This document shows, one piece after another, positions 47,522 to 57,863 of a DNA stretch of 64,000 nt; position 1 is the first letter of the stretch, and every line of letters starts with the position of its first letter. Position numbers and translations under genes: made by a program. The notes under the pieces are model-generated. The model was not told where the DNA came from and did no database searches. It saw nothing but the letters and a program-made list of their open reading frames with translations. Where the stretch lies: assembly GCA_964574985.1 (NCBI GenBank), contig CAZNPH010000009.1, positions 62,001 through 126,000 on the forward strand. The letters run 5' to 3'. This DNA is from CAZNPH01 sp964574985 (GTDB lineage: Bacteria > Bacteroidota > Bacteroidia > Bacteroidales > SM23-62).

Positions 47522-48079
47522 ATTGACGAAATTATTATCAGAAAACAAGCCATTGATCTTCATTTAAATGGCACCTCTACAGTTGACATCGCCCAGCAGC
47601 ATGGTAAGTCAAGGCAATGGGTGCATAAATGGATCAAACGCTATCAGACAATCGGTGGCAATGAATGGTATAAATCCATTTCAAGAACCCCCAAGCAAAT
47701 TCAGGGCAAGACTCCTTCAAAGACTGAGGACCTTGTTATCCGTATCCGTAAGAACTTTGAAGGCCGTATATACTCACAAACTGGCGCATTGAGTATCATG
47801 TATGAGTTTGAGCGTTTGGGATTAAAACCGCCTTCAATAGCAACCATAAATCGGATTCTGAAACGAAACAATCAGATCAACAAAAGTAGCGTGAAACAGA
47901 AAAAAACAGAATACCCTAACTATTTTATACTGGTTCAACAAGAGGAGTCAATTACAGTACAATTGAAAAAGAAGAGAAATCTACCACTGATCCTGGAGGT
48001 AATGTCAAATTATTCCCGGTTCAAATACTCCTGGCTTAAAGGTAAAAATGTTATTTTTGAAGGAGCAACCTACTCATAG
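47522..48079 (+). pseudogene. IS481-like transposase N-terminal fragment
   Basis: The frame from 47522 encodes helix-turn-helix segments (TSTVDIAQQHGKSRQWVHKW, then GLKPPSIATINRILKRN) typical of IS481/IS3-type transposases, but no ATG opens it: the codon before DEIII is ATT and may be a mutated start. After VQQ the expected DDE integrase core is replaced by unrelated sequence ending at 48079. It is inactive. Confidence 0.6.
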
Positions 48080-48142
48080 TCTGGAATACGAGTAGTTGTT
48101 TACCGTGAAAATCTATGTTAAAAGTAAAGAAATTTGAAAAAT

Positions 48143-50209
48143 ATGAGAAAACGGATAAAAATACCTCTAGGCGAATCAGTTTCTATGCTCTCAAAATATG
48201 CATGGACACGAATCAAAGAACAAATTAGCTCTGTAGCATTTATAATTTTATACCTTGTAGTTTTCCAAACAATTATATTAAGCGTTCCGTTGGCAAATGC
48301 GCTAAGTACAGCCGGGGGAATTGTTTTGGTGGTATTTGGCCTTGCTTTTTTTCTTGAAGGCTTAATATTAGGTTTAATGCCTTTAGGAGAACGTGTTGGT
48401 TTAAAAATGCCACAGCGGGCAGGTATTTCAATCATTGCTGTTTTTGGCCTAATACTTGGCTTTGGGGCTACACTTGCTGAACCTGCCATAAGTGCATTAC
48501 GAACTGCCGGATCAGAAATTACAGCATGGAATTCCCCCTTGCTTTACATGCTTTTAGAACCTTATTCAAACTTGTTAATTTTATCGGTAGGTATTGGCGT
48601 TGGTATAGCTGTTGCTTTGGGTATGTTCCGTTTTTATTACAATTGGTCCATTAAACCTTTTATTTTCATCATAATACCTGTTTTGATAATCCTGTCTCTT
48701 TATGCTTATTATGATCAAAATTTAAGTAAAATTATCGGTTTAGCATGGGACTGCGGAGCGGTTACCACAGGTGCGGTTACTGTACCTTTAGTTTTGGCAT
48801 TGGGAATTGGCGTTTCAAGGTCAGCTAATAAAGGTAAGGGTTCAAGTGGTGGATTCGGAATTATACTTCTTGCTTCGGCATTTCCCATTTTGGCAGTTCT
48901 TACTTTAGGCACAGCAATAAATTTTAATACGCCTGAACCAACCGGCGAAAAAGCCTTTTTTTCAAAAGAAAACCGTGAAAATGCGTTGCTTGTATTAGGC
49001 AATGAAGATAATTTAAAAAAACATGCTTACACACATGCAAGTCAGGAAGGCAGGATAGCATTTTACGGAGGGCCAAAGCAATATCAATCAGCGCTTAAAG
49101 AATTGTCGGAAAATACGGATGAACAACATGCTGTTTTTTCTACAATTTCATTTAAAGATTGGATAAAAACCAAAGCTTCGGAAAAAGAGAGGAGTATATT
49201 ATCAGGTGTTGATAAAACAGAATCTGTTGCAGCAACAAATAATTTTACCCAGGTTATAAAAGAAGAATCTGTATCAGGTGTAAGGGCTGTTATTCCGCTT
49301 ACATTATTGTTATTAATAGTATTGATAGTTCTTTTAAAAGAAAAAATACGTTATAAGGATGAAGTTGCTTTGGGGATAATCTTTGCACTTATAGGTATGA
49401 CTTTATTAACTTCCGGAATCCGCCTGGGATTAGCATCTCTTGGAGGTGAGGTAGGTGGCGAACTGCCCAGGGCTTTCGCTAAAGAAGATAAATTCATTGA
49501 CCGTGTACTAATTAGTAATTTTGATACTACTTTAGTTTTTAAAGGTATTTCTAAAAACGGTGATGTCAAAACGTATTTCAATATGGTAGATGAACATGAT
49601 GATATCAAGCGGGTTGAATTTGATGAAGACAGGTTCGATCAATCCAGTAAACAATACGAGCATATTATAACACAAGAACCACTTTTCGGGAAAAGACTTA
49701 CCGTACTAGGAATAGTTTTAGTTTTGTTGTTTGCTTTTGGAATGGGATTTGGCGCAACATTGGCAGAACCTGCCCTAAATGCATTGGGATTAACCGTTGA
49801 AAATTTAACTGTTGGGGCCATCAAACAAAAACAAATTATACAGATAGTATCTATTGGTGTTGGTATTGGCATAACCTTAGGTTTTGCCAGAATTTTGTTT
49901 GATTTACCCCTAATATGGCTAATTGTACCACCTTACATCTTATTAATTATTCTATCAATATTTGGTGAAGAACAATATACCGCAATGGCCTGGGATAGTG
50001 GCGGTGTGACAACCGGACCTGTAACTGTTCCCTTAGTTTTGGCAATGGGGCTCAGTATTGGTGGGGCATTAAGTATTTCTGATGGTTTTGGGATTCTTGC
50101 ACTAGCATCTGCCTTTCCTATTATTACTGTATTATCATACGGTATATATAAGAACGTGAAGCAAAAACAATCAATTGATAATCAAGTAAAAGAAGACACA
50201 AATGGATAA
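48143..50209 (+). CDS. DUF1538-family integral membrane protein, two repeated halves
   Basis: 688 residues from ATG 48143, with about 13 hydrophobic segments. Each half carries the same two blocks: GFGATLAEPA (about 107-115 and 536-544) and AWDxGxVTTGxVTVPLVLA (201-219 and 616-634), indicating duplication of a DUF1538 unit. The middle, about 260-390, is soluble and polar. DUF1538 proteins are probably transporters, but their substrate is unknown. The stop overlaps the next start by eight bases, so it is coupled to a PII-like regulator. Base composition is far AT-richer than the flanking backbone, suggesting acquisition. Intact despite dead neighbours. Confidence 0.75.
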   Translation: MRKRIKIPLGESVSMLSKYAWTRIKEQISSVAFIILYLVVFQTIILSVPLANALSTAGGIVLVVFGLAFFLEGLILGLMPLGERVGLKMPQRAGISIIAVFGLILGFGATLAEPAISALRTAGSEITAWNSPLLYMLLEPYSNLLILSVGIGVGIAVALGMFRFYYNWSIKPFIFIIIPVLIILSLYAYYDQNLSKIIGLAWDCGAVTTGAVTVPLVLALGIGVSRSANKGKGSSGGFGIILLASAFPILAVLTLGTAINFNTPEPTGEKAFFSKENRENALLVLGNEDNLKKHAYTHASQEGRIAFYGGPKQYQSALKELSENTDEQHAVFSTISFKDWIKTKASEKERSILSGVDKTESVAATNNFTQVIKEESVSGVRAVIPLTLLLLIVLIVLLKEKIRYKDEVALGIIFALIGMTLLTSGIRLGLASLGGEVGGELPRAFAKEDKFIDRVLISNFDTTLVFKGISKNGDVKTYFNMVDEHDDIKRVEFDEDRFDQSSKQYEHIITQEPLFGKRLTVLGIVLVLLFAFGMGFGATLAEPALNALGLTVENLTVGAIKQKQIIQIVSIGVGIGITLGFARILFDLPLIWLIVPPYILLIILSIFGEEQYTAMAWDSGGVTTGPVTVPLVLAMGLSIGGALSISDGFGILALASAFPIITVLSYGIYKNVKQKQSIDNQVKEDTNG

Positions 50210-51416
50210 CGAAACGAAAAAGCAAAAAAAACAAAAGGTGTTTTCTCCTTCCAGGACAGTATGGAGAACCCAGATGGCTAAGGGTATATATACACCTCAT
50301 AGAGTTAGCCTTATTACTTGTATTGTAAATCAAATGCTTGCAGAAAAAATAATTGATTTTTTAAAGAAAACAGAAGTTACGGTGTTCGATGAAACAGGAA
50401 GAATCGTAAGGGAACATATTCGTAACCGGCCATTGGGGCTGCCTGGTGAAAAAACTACTTTTGAAAGTACTTCAGTTAAAATATTCCGCTTTTCAGTACC
50501 CAGGGAAAACTCCAAAATACTAATGAATGCATTGATTAATATTGGCGAACTTCACATCCCCGGAAGGGGAACCGTTTTTTCTCAGGAATTAATGGAATTC
50601 AGTAATGAACCCCCTGAATCCAATTTAGAGATGCTTACAGCCATCGTACAGAAATCCCCTGAATTTGAATTATTAAATAATCTATCTTACGTTTTATGCG
50701 TGCTTTCTAATCCGGGTAGTAGCGAGCAACTTGCCAAAATAGCTTTAGAACTGGGTATTTGTGTACCCCTTATTACTTACGGAACAGGTAACGATATCAG
50801 GGATCAATTGGGGTTAATTAGAATAACAATTCCTGCCGAAAAAGAAATTGTACATTTAGTAATGCCGGAACAGGATTCGGATATTGTTATTAAATTATTG
50901 GTTGAAGAAGGGAAACTTGATAAACCTGGTAAAGGATTTATTTACAAAACGCCAGTTTCATTGGGGTTAATAGATACTCGTATGAAAATTGGTAAACAGA
51001 AATATGCAGCTACCATTGAACAAATAATCGCAGCGATAGACCAACTTAAATCAGGCACATCATGGCGAAAAAGATTAGATGCTGATGTAGAAAATTCTAA
51101 AATAGGAAAATCCATGAAATCTCAGGATAATTGCGAGATCTCAATAATATCGGATGAAGACAGGATTGATATTTTAAGAGAAACTTGCCTTGAAGTCGGG
51201 GCAACTGGCGCTACAACATCGAAAGTGACACCTGTTTTTACTAAAGAAGAGTCGATGATAACCATGATTCGCAGTGCTATAAGTATTCCTGCTGAAATTG
51301 CAGATAATGTTGTTGACAGGTTACTTGAAATAAGTACCATAAAAGAAAGTAAAACTGATCGTATTCAAGTATTGGATTCACCTGCTGCTTATGTTCGAAA
51401 CATTCAAAATAATTAG
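50202..51416 (+). CDS. Protein with about three PII-like domains, partner of DUF1538
   Basis: 404 residues, soluble. Three PII/PII-like ferredoxin folds are suggested: about 35-125 (SLITCIVNQMLAEKIIDFLK ... GRGTVFSQ), about 155-260 (VLCVLSNPGSSEQLAKIALE ... GKGFIYKTPV) and a weaker one 305-400. The GKGFIY/GRGTVF ends resemble the beta-strand that closes PII (GRGxxF). PII proteins sense nitrogen, bicarbonate or nucleotides and gate transporters, so it probably controls the DUF1538 protein encoded just upstream. The stop TAG is formed by target T and the AG of the following insertion sequence, so the native C-terminus may be lost. Confidence 0.6.
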   Translation: MDNETKKQKKQKVFSPSRTVWRTQMAKGIYTPHRVSLITCIVNQMLAEKIIDFLKKTEVTVFDETGRIVREHIRNRPLGLPGEKTTFESTSVKIFRFSVPRENSKILMNALINIGELHIPGRGTVFSQELMEFSNEPPESNLEMLTAIVQKSPEFELLNNLSYVLCVLSNPGSSEQLAKIALELGICVPLITYGTGNDIRDQLGLIRITIPAEKEIVHLVMPEQDSDIVIKLLVEEGKLDKPGKGFIYKTPVSLGLIDTRMKIGKQKYAATIEQIIAAIDQLKSGTSWRKRLDADVENSKIGKSMKSQDNCEISIISDEDRIDILRETCLEVGATGATTSKVTPVFTKEESMITMIRSAISIPAEIADNVVDRLLEISTIKESKTDRIQVLDSPAAYVRNIQNN

Positions 51417-53029
51417 GATTTGCTGAAAAAGTAATTTTTTAAATTCATGGTGTTGATAATCAATAGATAAGTTAATAACTACTATCATGATTTTTGTTGA
51501 AAATGCAAGTGAAAACGTAAATTGAGTTCAAAAGGCTTGCATTATGGTACGATATATTTCAGAAAATCAACTGACCATCGAGGAGTTCAAAACACCATTT
51601 CGTGCAAAATTATCCCCTGAAAATCGTTGGGTAAAACTGAGCCAGGTAGTTCCTTGGGATAAGTTTGCTTCGGCATACATCTCAATGATGAACAAGGGAT
51701 TTGGACGTCCGGGAGTATCTCCCCGTACAGTACTGGGAGCATTGATTATCAAGCATCTGGAAAATTTGGATGACCGGGGCGTTATCCAGGCCATTCAGGA
51801 AAACATTTACATGCAGTATTTTGTGGGGCTGAAAGAATTTACTCTTGATCCGGTTTTTGACCCCTCTTTGTTTGTTGAAATCCGAAAAAGAGTTGGCCAT
51901 GAACTTTTTGACACCCTCATTACGGATCTGATCCGGACAGTAAGTGAAAAGAAAGACAGCAAGCATAACAAGAAGAAAATGAAGAAGAAGGCCGATGATG
52001 ACGGTGATGATGGTAATGAACCTAAAAACAAAGGGAAGATGCAGGCCGATGCGACCGTTGCCGATCAATACATTACCTATCCAACCGACAATGGCATTTT
52101 GAATGAGAGCAGGAAGAAATGCGAGAAGCTGATCGATAAGCTATATGAGGCAGGCGGGAAACAAGGGGTCAAGCCCCGGACCTATCGCCGGACAATGAAC
52201 AGTGCCTATCTGGATTACTCGAAGAAAAAGAAAAAATCGAAAGCGACCCACCGGAAGATGACCAGAAAGCTTCTGGAAAGTGTGAACCGGAATATTAAAC
52301 ACATAGATCGTATGCTGGATGTCTTTGAAAAAAAAGGGGCCCACTTCCCTTTGTCCCATGCCGAGCAGCGCTTAATGTGGATTATAAGGGTAGCCTATGA
52401 GCAACAGAAGCAGATGTATGTTACAGATAGTCATACTTGTACAGATCGCATTGTCAGTATTTATCAACCTCATGTGAGACCCATTCCCCGGGGAAAGATA
52501 AAGTCGCAGATTGAATTTGGGGCAAAGCTTGGGGTAAGCCTGGATGATGGTTTTGCCAGGATTAACACCTTTAGCTGGGATGCCTATCATGAAGCAAGTG
52601 ACTTAATCAAACAGGTTGAAGCCTATAAAAAGCTGCACGGACATTATCCCGAGTTGGTACAGGTGGATAAAATCTATGCCACTCGTGAGAACAGGAGATG
52701 GCTAAACGAAAGAGGAATCAGGATTACAGCGCCACCACTGGGCAGAAAGCCGGCAAAAACCGATACCATCTCAATGAGATCCGGGCCAGGCTAAGTGCCA
52801 CTTCAGAAAGCTGGGTAGCATTTATTTTCTTTGTAATGAACCTGATAAACTATCAGGCCAAAGATTTTTTGTGCTCATTTTTCAGTTGGATTACCCGATG
52901 GATGGATCAGCCTTTGTTGATATGTTTGCCATTAAGGCCATACCTGGATCGAAATCCAACCATCGGAACAAATACAATACAGAAAGTGAGTTATTATAAA
53001 CTGATTTGCTGACTTTCTCAGCAAACCCT
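51415..53029 (+). mobile_element. Insertion sequence (IS5/IS1182-like), defective
   Basis: Terminal inverted repeats: left AGGATTTGCTGAAAAAGT (51415-51432) and right, read on the other strand, AGGGTTTGCTGAGAAAGT (53012-53029), 16 of 18 identical. A possible ATT duplication flanks it (51412-51414 and 53030-53032). It contains one transposase gene, now broken. An additional hairpin of TTTGCTGA and TCAGCAAA lies inside the right end. Confidence 0.75.
51544..53012 (+). pseudogene. IS5/IS1182-like transposase, frameshifted and internally deleted
   Basis: Residues 1-100 (RPGVSPRTVLGALIIKHLEN) and 275-400 (VTDSHTCTDRIVSIYQPHVR, KIYATRENRRWLNERG) match DDE transposases of this group, including a low-complexity Lys/Asp linker near 145-170. 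After GRKPAK (about 52752) the frame ends at 52794, while another frame carries NEIRARLSATSESWVAFIFF. About 25 residues of the C-terminal DDE region are missing between. Inactive. Confidence 0.75.
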
Positions 53030-53036
53030 ATTTCAT

Positions 53037-53387
53037 TTATTTCAGACGTTCACCAGTAATTGTAGTACCAAGAATCGGACTCTGAGCAACTGCCCATCCT
53101 CCCATACGGGTACGGCTCCACAAATAGGCCTGTCGAAATTCGACTCCCAAGCGGATCAGGTTCTTCCTTTTCCGTTCAGCCTTTTTCCAATGATGCCAAA
53201 TGCAGTACCGTAAGCGGTTCCTTATCCAACCGTCCAACTCTGCAAGTTTTGCATATATATTCGCCATCCGATAATTGTTAATCCAGCCACGCTGGATATC
53301 TGTTAATCTCCGGATGCGTTCATCAAAACTCATCGGAATGGTTTTCCTCGTAACTGCTTTGAGCTTTTGCTTCATTTTCACCCAGCT
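53037..53387 (-). pseudogene. Group II intron reverse transcriptase/maturase C-terminal fragment
   Basis: The minus-strand frame matches the maturase and following region of group II intron proteins: MSFDERIRRL, GWINNYRMA, RNRLRYCIWHHWKKAERK and MGGWAVAQSPIL. The reverse transcriptase domain is absent; the 5' side is cut at 53387 where the macro-gene repeat begins, and the 3' side after GERLK. No intron RNA ends were found. Confidence 0.85.
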
Positions 53388-53590
53388 CCTTAACGAGTTC
53401 AGGTCCGGCAGCAAGAACACTCAACCACTCCCGAAAACCAGGTTATACCTGCAGTATTAACCTTAGCGCTTCCGCATCAGCATAACCCTGTCGTTATTGT
53501 TCTCCAGCCGGTCAAATCCATATTCCGCAGCAATATAATCAAATGTTCCGGTGTGAAAAAACGATACATGGGTAATGTCTTTTGCATAAT
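53388..53590. repeat. Right copy of flanking repeats (26 bp + 183 bp)
   Basis: 53388-53413 repeats macro-gene bases 46979-47004; 53408-53590 repeats 47227-47409 with two mismatches. The two pieces share GCAGCA, where the intervening bases present at the left site are missing. The right part lies inside the intact methyltransferase gene (3' end). Confidence 0.9.
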
Positions 53591-54098
53591 ACCAACCGGC
53601 AAAGGCCGGGAACGATTCCCATGTCTCGGTCATGACGATCAGCACCCCCCCGGGGATCAGCAGGTCCGTAATAAGGCCGATCTCAACTGCCGGCCTGAAT
53701 AAATGCTCGAAGCATTCTGTAGCGAAAATGAAATCGTAATCCTTAGCCGGTATACCGGGAAAGAAGAACGGGTCGTAATCATCGCACGTGAAACCCTTTT
53801 GTCCCAGGATCACACTCAGTGTCGGCGCGGGACCGCATCCGAAATCCAGCCCGCGCATCCCTTTGTCCAGCAAAGGCAAAGCCGGTTCAATGGCCCGGTT
53901 CAGGAAATTCACATAGCCCCTGTACTGTATCCCGTTGTTGTGTGACAGGTATCGATTCTTTTCGACTTCCCTGGAGGGCAGGAACCGCGGCTCGGTGAAG
54001 ATCAATTTGCAGGAGTCGCAGTACCGGTAGGATCTGTGATCAGGTCCCCCGACCGCGGTAAGATATCCCCGGTTATCACACAATGGACATGATTCCAT
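53463..54098 (-). CDS. Class I SAM-dependent methyltransferase
   Basis: About 211 residues from ATG 54098. An N-terminal zinc-ribbon-like Cys pattern (CPLC near residue 4-7 and CDSC near 28-31) is followed by the Rossmann SAM-binding loop LDFGCGPAPTL and EHLFRPAVEI, then GGVLIVMTETW. The Cys cluster and the position of the SAM motif resemble small-molecule or sugar methyltransferases; the substrate is unknown. The last 40 residues are copied at the other edge of the island (47285-47409). Start overlaps the region beyond the helicase stop. Confidence 0.8.
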   Translation of the reverse strand: MESCPLCDNRGYLTAVGGPDHRSYRYCDSCKLIFTEPRFLPSREVEKNRYLSHNNGIQYRGYVNFLNRAIEPALPLLDKGMRGLDFGCGPAPTLSVILGQKGFTCDDYDPFFFPGIPAKDYDFIFATECFEHLFRPAVEIGLITDLLIPGGVLIVMTETWESFPAFAGWYYAKDITHVSFFHTGTFDYIAAEYGFDRLENNNDRVMLMRKR

Positions 54099-54123
54099 GG
54101 CAGTCTTCATTGCTGGTTCAACA

Positions 54124-56232
54124 TCATACCTCCCTCCCGGCCCTCACTGGCTGCATCCGGACGTCCTGGCCGATCCCTTCCTGGTTCAGGAACGGGGTTG
54201 GTTTGCCGCGATGCGTAAGGTTCAGCCTGTGCATGGCCCGCGTACAGGCCACGTACAGCATTTGCCTGTCAGGTTCGGTAATGTAATTGTTCGCATCTGC
54301 AAAGGGCACGATCACGCTGTCGAATTCCAGTCCTTTGGCCAGATGTGCCGTGGTGACCACGATTCCATTACCGAATGCAACACTCACTGCATTCAGCAGG
54401 CTTACTGAATATTCATCCGCCAATTCCCTGTACAGGCTGTCTGCCTGCGACTGGGTTTTGCAGATGATGCCCAGCGAATTGAATCCACTCTCCAGGAATT
54501 CATCAATCAACCGCCTGATCTGCTCCATCTCCCCGGCTTCACTCGCAGACCGGAATACTGCCGGCTTCTCTCCGTGCCGCTCTATGGCCTCAATGTCGTT
54601 ATCCGCCCTGATCTTCTTCGTAAACCGGGTGATCTCATAGGTGGACCGGTAGCTTTTCAGCATGGTCATACAGGTGGCATCAGAAAATACACTTCGGATC
54701 GTGTCGATGCCCGATGAACTGAACGGGTTGACCGACTGGTTGGTGTCGCCAAGGATTGTCTTCTTGCAGGGAAACAGCGAAGCCAGCACCTTGTACTGAA
54801 CGGCAGAGTAATCCTGCATTTCGTCGATCACCAGGTGCCTGACCTTTGTGAAGGGGGTAATGCCTTCCAGTTTCATTTTCAGGTAAAGCAGCGGGTAGAC
54901 ATCGCTGTATTCATAGGTGGATCCTTTTCTCACCTTCAGCAGCTCGGGCCTCCCCAGCCAAACATAGAACCCTTTATAGAGCATCCGCAGGTTGGCCGCG
55001 GGAAACATCTTGCGGATGGTGGTATGCAACTGTGTACGCTCCCTGCCCGTCACTTCATACCGGTAATGGATATACACGCTGTTCACTATGTCCCGCACCA
55101 CCTCGTTGAACCGGTTCAGCAGCGGCCTGCGACTGTGTTTGTGGAAAGATTCCCTGATGAACCACGCCGGTACCGGCTTCCTGTCCACCATGATATCCCC
55201 GGGTTTAAAACCCTCATTTTCCAGGTGCACCAGGTACTCATCAATCTTCCCGAGCAGTTCATCCGACGATTTGAACCGGATGCGTTCAATCAACGTTTCA
55301 TCGGTCCTGGCCAGGAGTTCGGAAACCTGGTCGAAAAAGGTCTGGAACTTCACCTGGTACCCGAACAATCCATCGGCGATCTCTTCCAGGCTGGTCTCCT
55401 CAACGGTCTCTTCACCCAGTTCGGGAAGCACATTCGAAATATAAGTGGCAAACACCTTGTTGGGTGAAATAATCAGGATATCGTCTGACGAGATGGTTTC
55501 CTTGAACCTGTATAGCAGGAAGGCAATTCGATGAAGGGCGATGGAGGTCTTCCCCGAACCGGCGACCCCCTGGATGATCAGGTGACGGGCATCTTCGTTC
55601 CGGATAATGGCGTTCTGTTCCCGCTGGATGGTCGCCACAATGTTTTTCATCCTGGCCGATGAAGACCGGTTAAGTTCTTGCTGGAGCACGTCATCCTGGA
55701 TGGTAATGTCACTGTCGAGCATAAACTCCATCTTCCCGTTCCGGATTCGGTATTGCCTCTTAAACCCAATGGTACCCTCGATTTTTCCATCAGGGGTTTC
55801 ATAGAATGCATTCCCCGGCTCAAAATCGTAGAACATGCCCGAAACAGGAGCCCGCCAGTCGTGCACCAGGTTCGTCCTGCGCTTCCCGTCACGGAAATTG
55901 TGTACTCCTATGTAGATGGCTTCGGGGGAATTCTTCTGCTTTTTTGTAAAATCGATCCGGCCAAAATAGGGGACGTCTCTCAGGCGCAATAACCGCTTTT
56001 TCGTCTCCACCGAATGGTCCCCGAGCGAGGTGGTATTGGTTATCGCCTCACGCATCGCATTCTTTTCCAGGTGGTCCATGTCGGCCTTGGATTCCTGCAG
56101 GTGGGTATTCAGGTACTTCACCTCATCCGACTGGGAACGGATCCTTTCGTTGATGAACTGAATGGCCAGGTTCACCTTTCTGATCAGACTCTTCAGGTAT
56201 TGCTTTTCTTCTTCCTCCGTTTTATTGATCAT
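54124..56232 (-). CDS. HelD-like UvrD-family helicase/ATPase
   Basis: 702 residues. An N-terminal coiled-coil arm (first 80 residues) precedes the superfamily I core: Walker A GVAGSGKTSIALHR, Walker B DEMQDYSAVQY and helicase-like YRSTYEITRF. HelD proteins bind RNA polymerase and recycle stalled complexes; whether this one does so or works as a DNA helicase is not shown. Its ATG precedes the prfC stop by about 30 bases. Confidence 0.85.
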   Translation of the reverse strand: MINKTEEEEKQYLKSLIRKVNLAIQFINERIRSQSDEVKYLNTHLQESKADMDHLEKNAMREAITNTTSLGDHSVETKKRLLRLRDVPYFGRIDFTKKQKNSPEAIYIGVHNFRDGKRRTNLVHDWRAPVSGMFYDFEPGNAFYETPDGKIEGTIGFKRQYRIRNGKMEFMLDSDITIQDDVLQQELNRSSSARMKNIVATIQREQNAIIRNEDARHLIIQGVAGSGKTSIALHRIAFLLYRFKETISSDDILIISPNKVFATYISNVLPELGEETVEETSLEEIADGLFGYQVKFQTFFDQVSELLARTDETLIERIRFKSSDELLGKIDEYLVHLENEGFKPGDIMVDRKPVPAWFIRESFHKHSRRPLLNRFNEVVRDIVNSVYIHYRYEVTGRERTQLHTTIRKMFPAANLRMLYKGFYVWLGRPELLKVRKGSTYEYSDVYPLLYLKMKLEGITPFTKVRHLVIDEMQDYSAVQYKVLASLFPCKKTILGDTNQSVNPFSSSGIDTIRSVFSDATCMTMLKSYRSTYEITRFTKKIRADNDIEAIERHGEKPAVFRSASEAGEMEQIRRLIDEFLESGFNSLGIICKTQSQADSLYRELADEYSVSLLNAVSVAFGNGIVVTTAHLAKGLEFDSVIVPFADANNYITEPDRQMLYVACTRAMHRLNLTHRGKPTPFLNQEGIGQDVRMQPVRAGREV

Positions 56233-56261
56233 AGGTCCCTATTTTTTCCGCCGGGTGCGGA

Positions 56262-57863
56262 TTATTCATATTTGCTCTGCACACTCTGGTCGGAAGTGGT
56301 GTGGAACTGAACCCCGGGATGTGTTTCCTTTGCAATTTTAAGCATCCATTCGCTTTCGGCCAGAAACACGGGGGTGCCGTACCTGTCGAAAGCAATGGTG
56401 CCTGTGCGCCTGTCGATCATAGCCTTCAGCTCCTCCTTATTGTCAGAAGTCAGCCATAAGGCCTTCGCAAACGGCAAGGTCCTGAAATCGCACCTGGCGC
56501 CGTACTCGTGTTCCAGCCTGAACTTGATGACATCGAACTGGAGTTCGCCCACCGTGCCGATGATCTTCCGGTTGCCCGGCTGCTGGAAGAACAACTGGGC
56601 GAGCCCTTCCTCGGTAAGCTGACGCACTCCCTTTTCTAACTGCTTGGTTTTCATGGGGTCCCTGTTGACCACCTCCTTAAGTATTTCGGGAGAAAAACTG
56701 GGAATACCGCTGAAATGAAGTTTTTCACCCCCGGTAAGGCTGTCCCCGATCTTCAGGTTCCCGGTATCATAGAGGCCAATGACATCGCCCGGGAAGGCTT
56801 CATCCACGGTGTTTCTGGTGTTCGCCATGAAAGCTGCCGGGGCCGCGAACCGCATTTTTTTATCAAGGCGGGTGTGGTAATACATGGTATTGCGCCCGAA
56901 CCTGCCCGAACAGACCCGCAGGAAGGCCATGCGGTTCCGGTGATTGGGATCGAGGTTGGCGTGGATCTTGAACACAAAACCGCTGAATAGCTTCTCCCCG
57001 GGCATAACCTCCCTTTCGGCGGCTTTCGTGACCGAGGGATGCGGGGCATTGTTAATGAAGGTCTCCAACAGGTCGGGGATGCCGATATTGTAAAGGGCAC
57101 TGCCAAAGAAGACCGGCGCCAGGTATCCCTGCAGGTAGAGGTTCTTCTGAAATGATTCGAACAAGTCGGAAACGAGTCCGGTCTCTTCCCAAAGCTGGTG
57201 TGTCTGCTCCTCCCCGACGAACCCCTTCAGTCTGGGATCTTCCATGTTCTGCGTACTTAACAGCATTTCCGGCAAGGCCGATTTTTCAGGCCGGTACAGC
57301 TGAACGCTTTTTTTCATCAGGTTATACACGCCTTTGAACCGGCCGCCCCTGCCGATGGGCCAGGTGAACGGACAGGTGGTGATCTTGAGTTCATCCTCGA
57401 GTTCTTCCAGCAGATCAAACGGATCCTTGCTCTCCCGGTCCATCTTGTTGATGAGGATCATTACCGGAGTGGCCCTCATCCGGCATACCTCCATCAGTTT
57501 GCGGGTCTGCTCCTCCACCCCCTTCACGCTGTCAACCACGAGGATCACACTGTCAACTGCCGTAAGAGTCCGGTACGTGTCTTCAGCAAAGTCTTTATGA
57601 CCCGGGGTATCCAGTATGTTTATCCTTATCCCGTTATGTTCAAGGGACATCACCGATGTGGCCACGGAAATGCCCCGCTGTTTTTCTATTTCGAGGAAAT
57701 CGGATGTGGCCGTTTTCCTGATCTTGTTGTTCTTTACCGCACCGGCAACCTGGATCGCCCCGCCCAGCAGGAGCAGTTTTTCCGTGAGGGTGGTCTTCCC
57801 TGCATCGGGGTGCGAGACGATGGCAAATGTCCTTCTTCGTTCGATTTCGTTCTTTATGTCCAC
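56262..57863 (-). CDS. prfC: Peptide chain release factor 3
   Basis: 533 residues. GTPase G1 [10 protein letters not shown]3 DTPGHKDF, G4 NKMD and the family [18 protein letters not shown] segment identify RF3, distinct from EF-G by its shorter C-terminal part. It promotes GTP-dependent release of RF1/RF2 from ribosomes after termination. Length is usual. Upstream intergenic 57864-58152 holds no recognised gene. Confidence 0.95.
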   Translation of the reverse strand: MDIKNEIERRRTFAIVSHPDAGKTTLTEKLLLLGGAIQVAGAVKNNKIRKTATSDFLEIEKQRGISVATSVMSLEHNGIRINILDTPGHKDFAEDTYRTLTAVDSVILVVDSVKGVEEQTRKLMEVCRMRATPVMILINKMDRESKDPFDLLEELEDELKITTCPFTWPIGRGGRFKGVYNLMKKSVQLYRPEKSALPEMLLSTQNMEDPRLKGFVGEEQTHQLWEETGLVSDLFESFQKNLYLQGYLAPVFFGSALYNIGIPDLLETFINNAPHPSVTKAAEREVMPGEKLFSGFVFKIHANLDPNHRNRMAFLRVCSGRFGRNTMYYHTRLDKKMRFAAPAAFMANTRNTVDEAFPGDVIGLYDTGNLKIGDSLTGGEKLHFSGIPSFSPEILKEVVNRDPMKTKQLEKGVRQLTEEGLAQLFFQQPGNRKIIGTVGELQFDVIKFRLEHEYGARCDFRTLPFAKALWLTSDNKEELKAMIDRRTGTIAFDRYGTPVFLAESEWMLKIAKETHPGVQFHTTSDQSVQSKYE

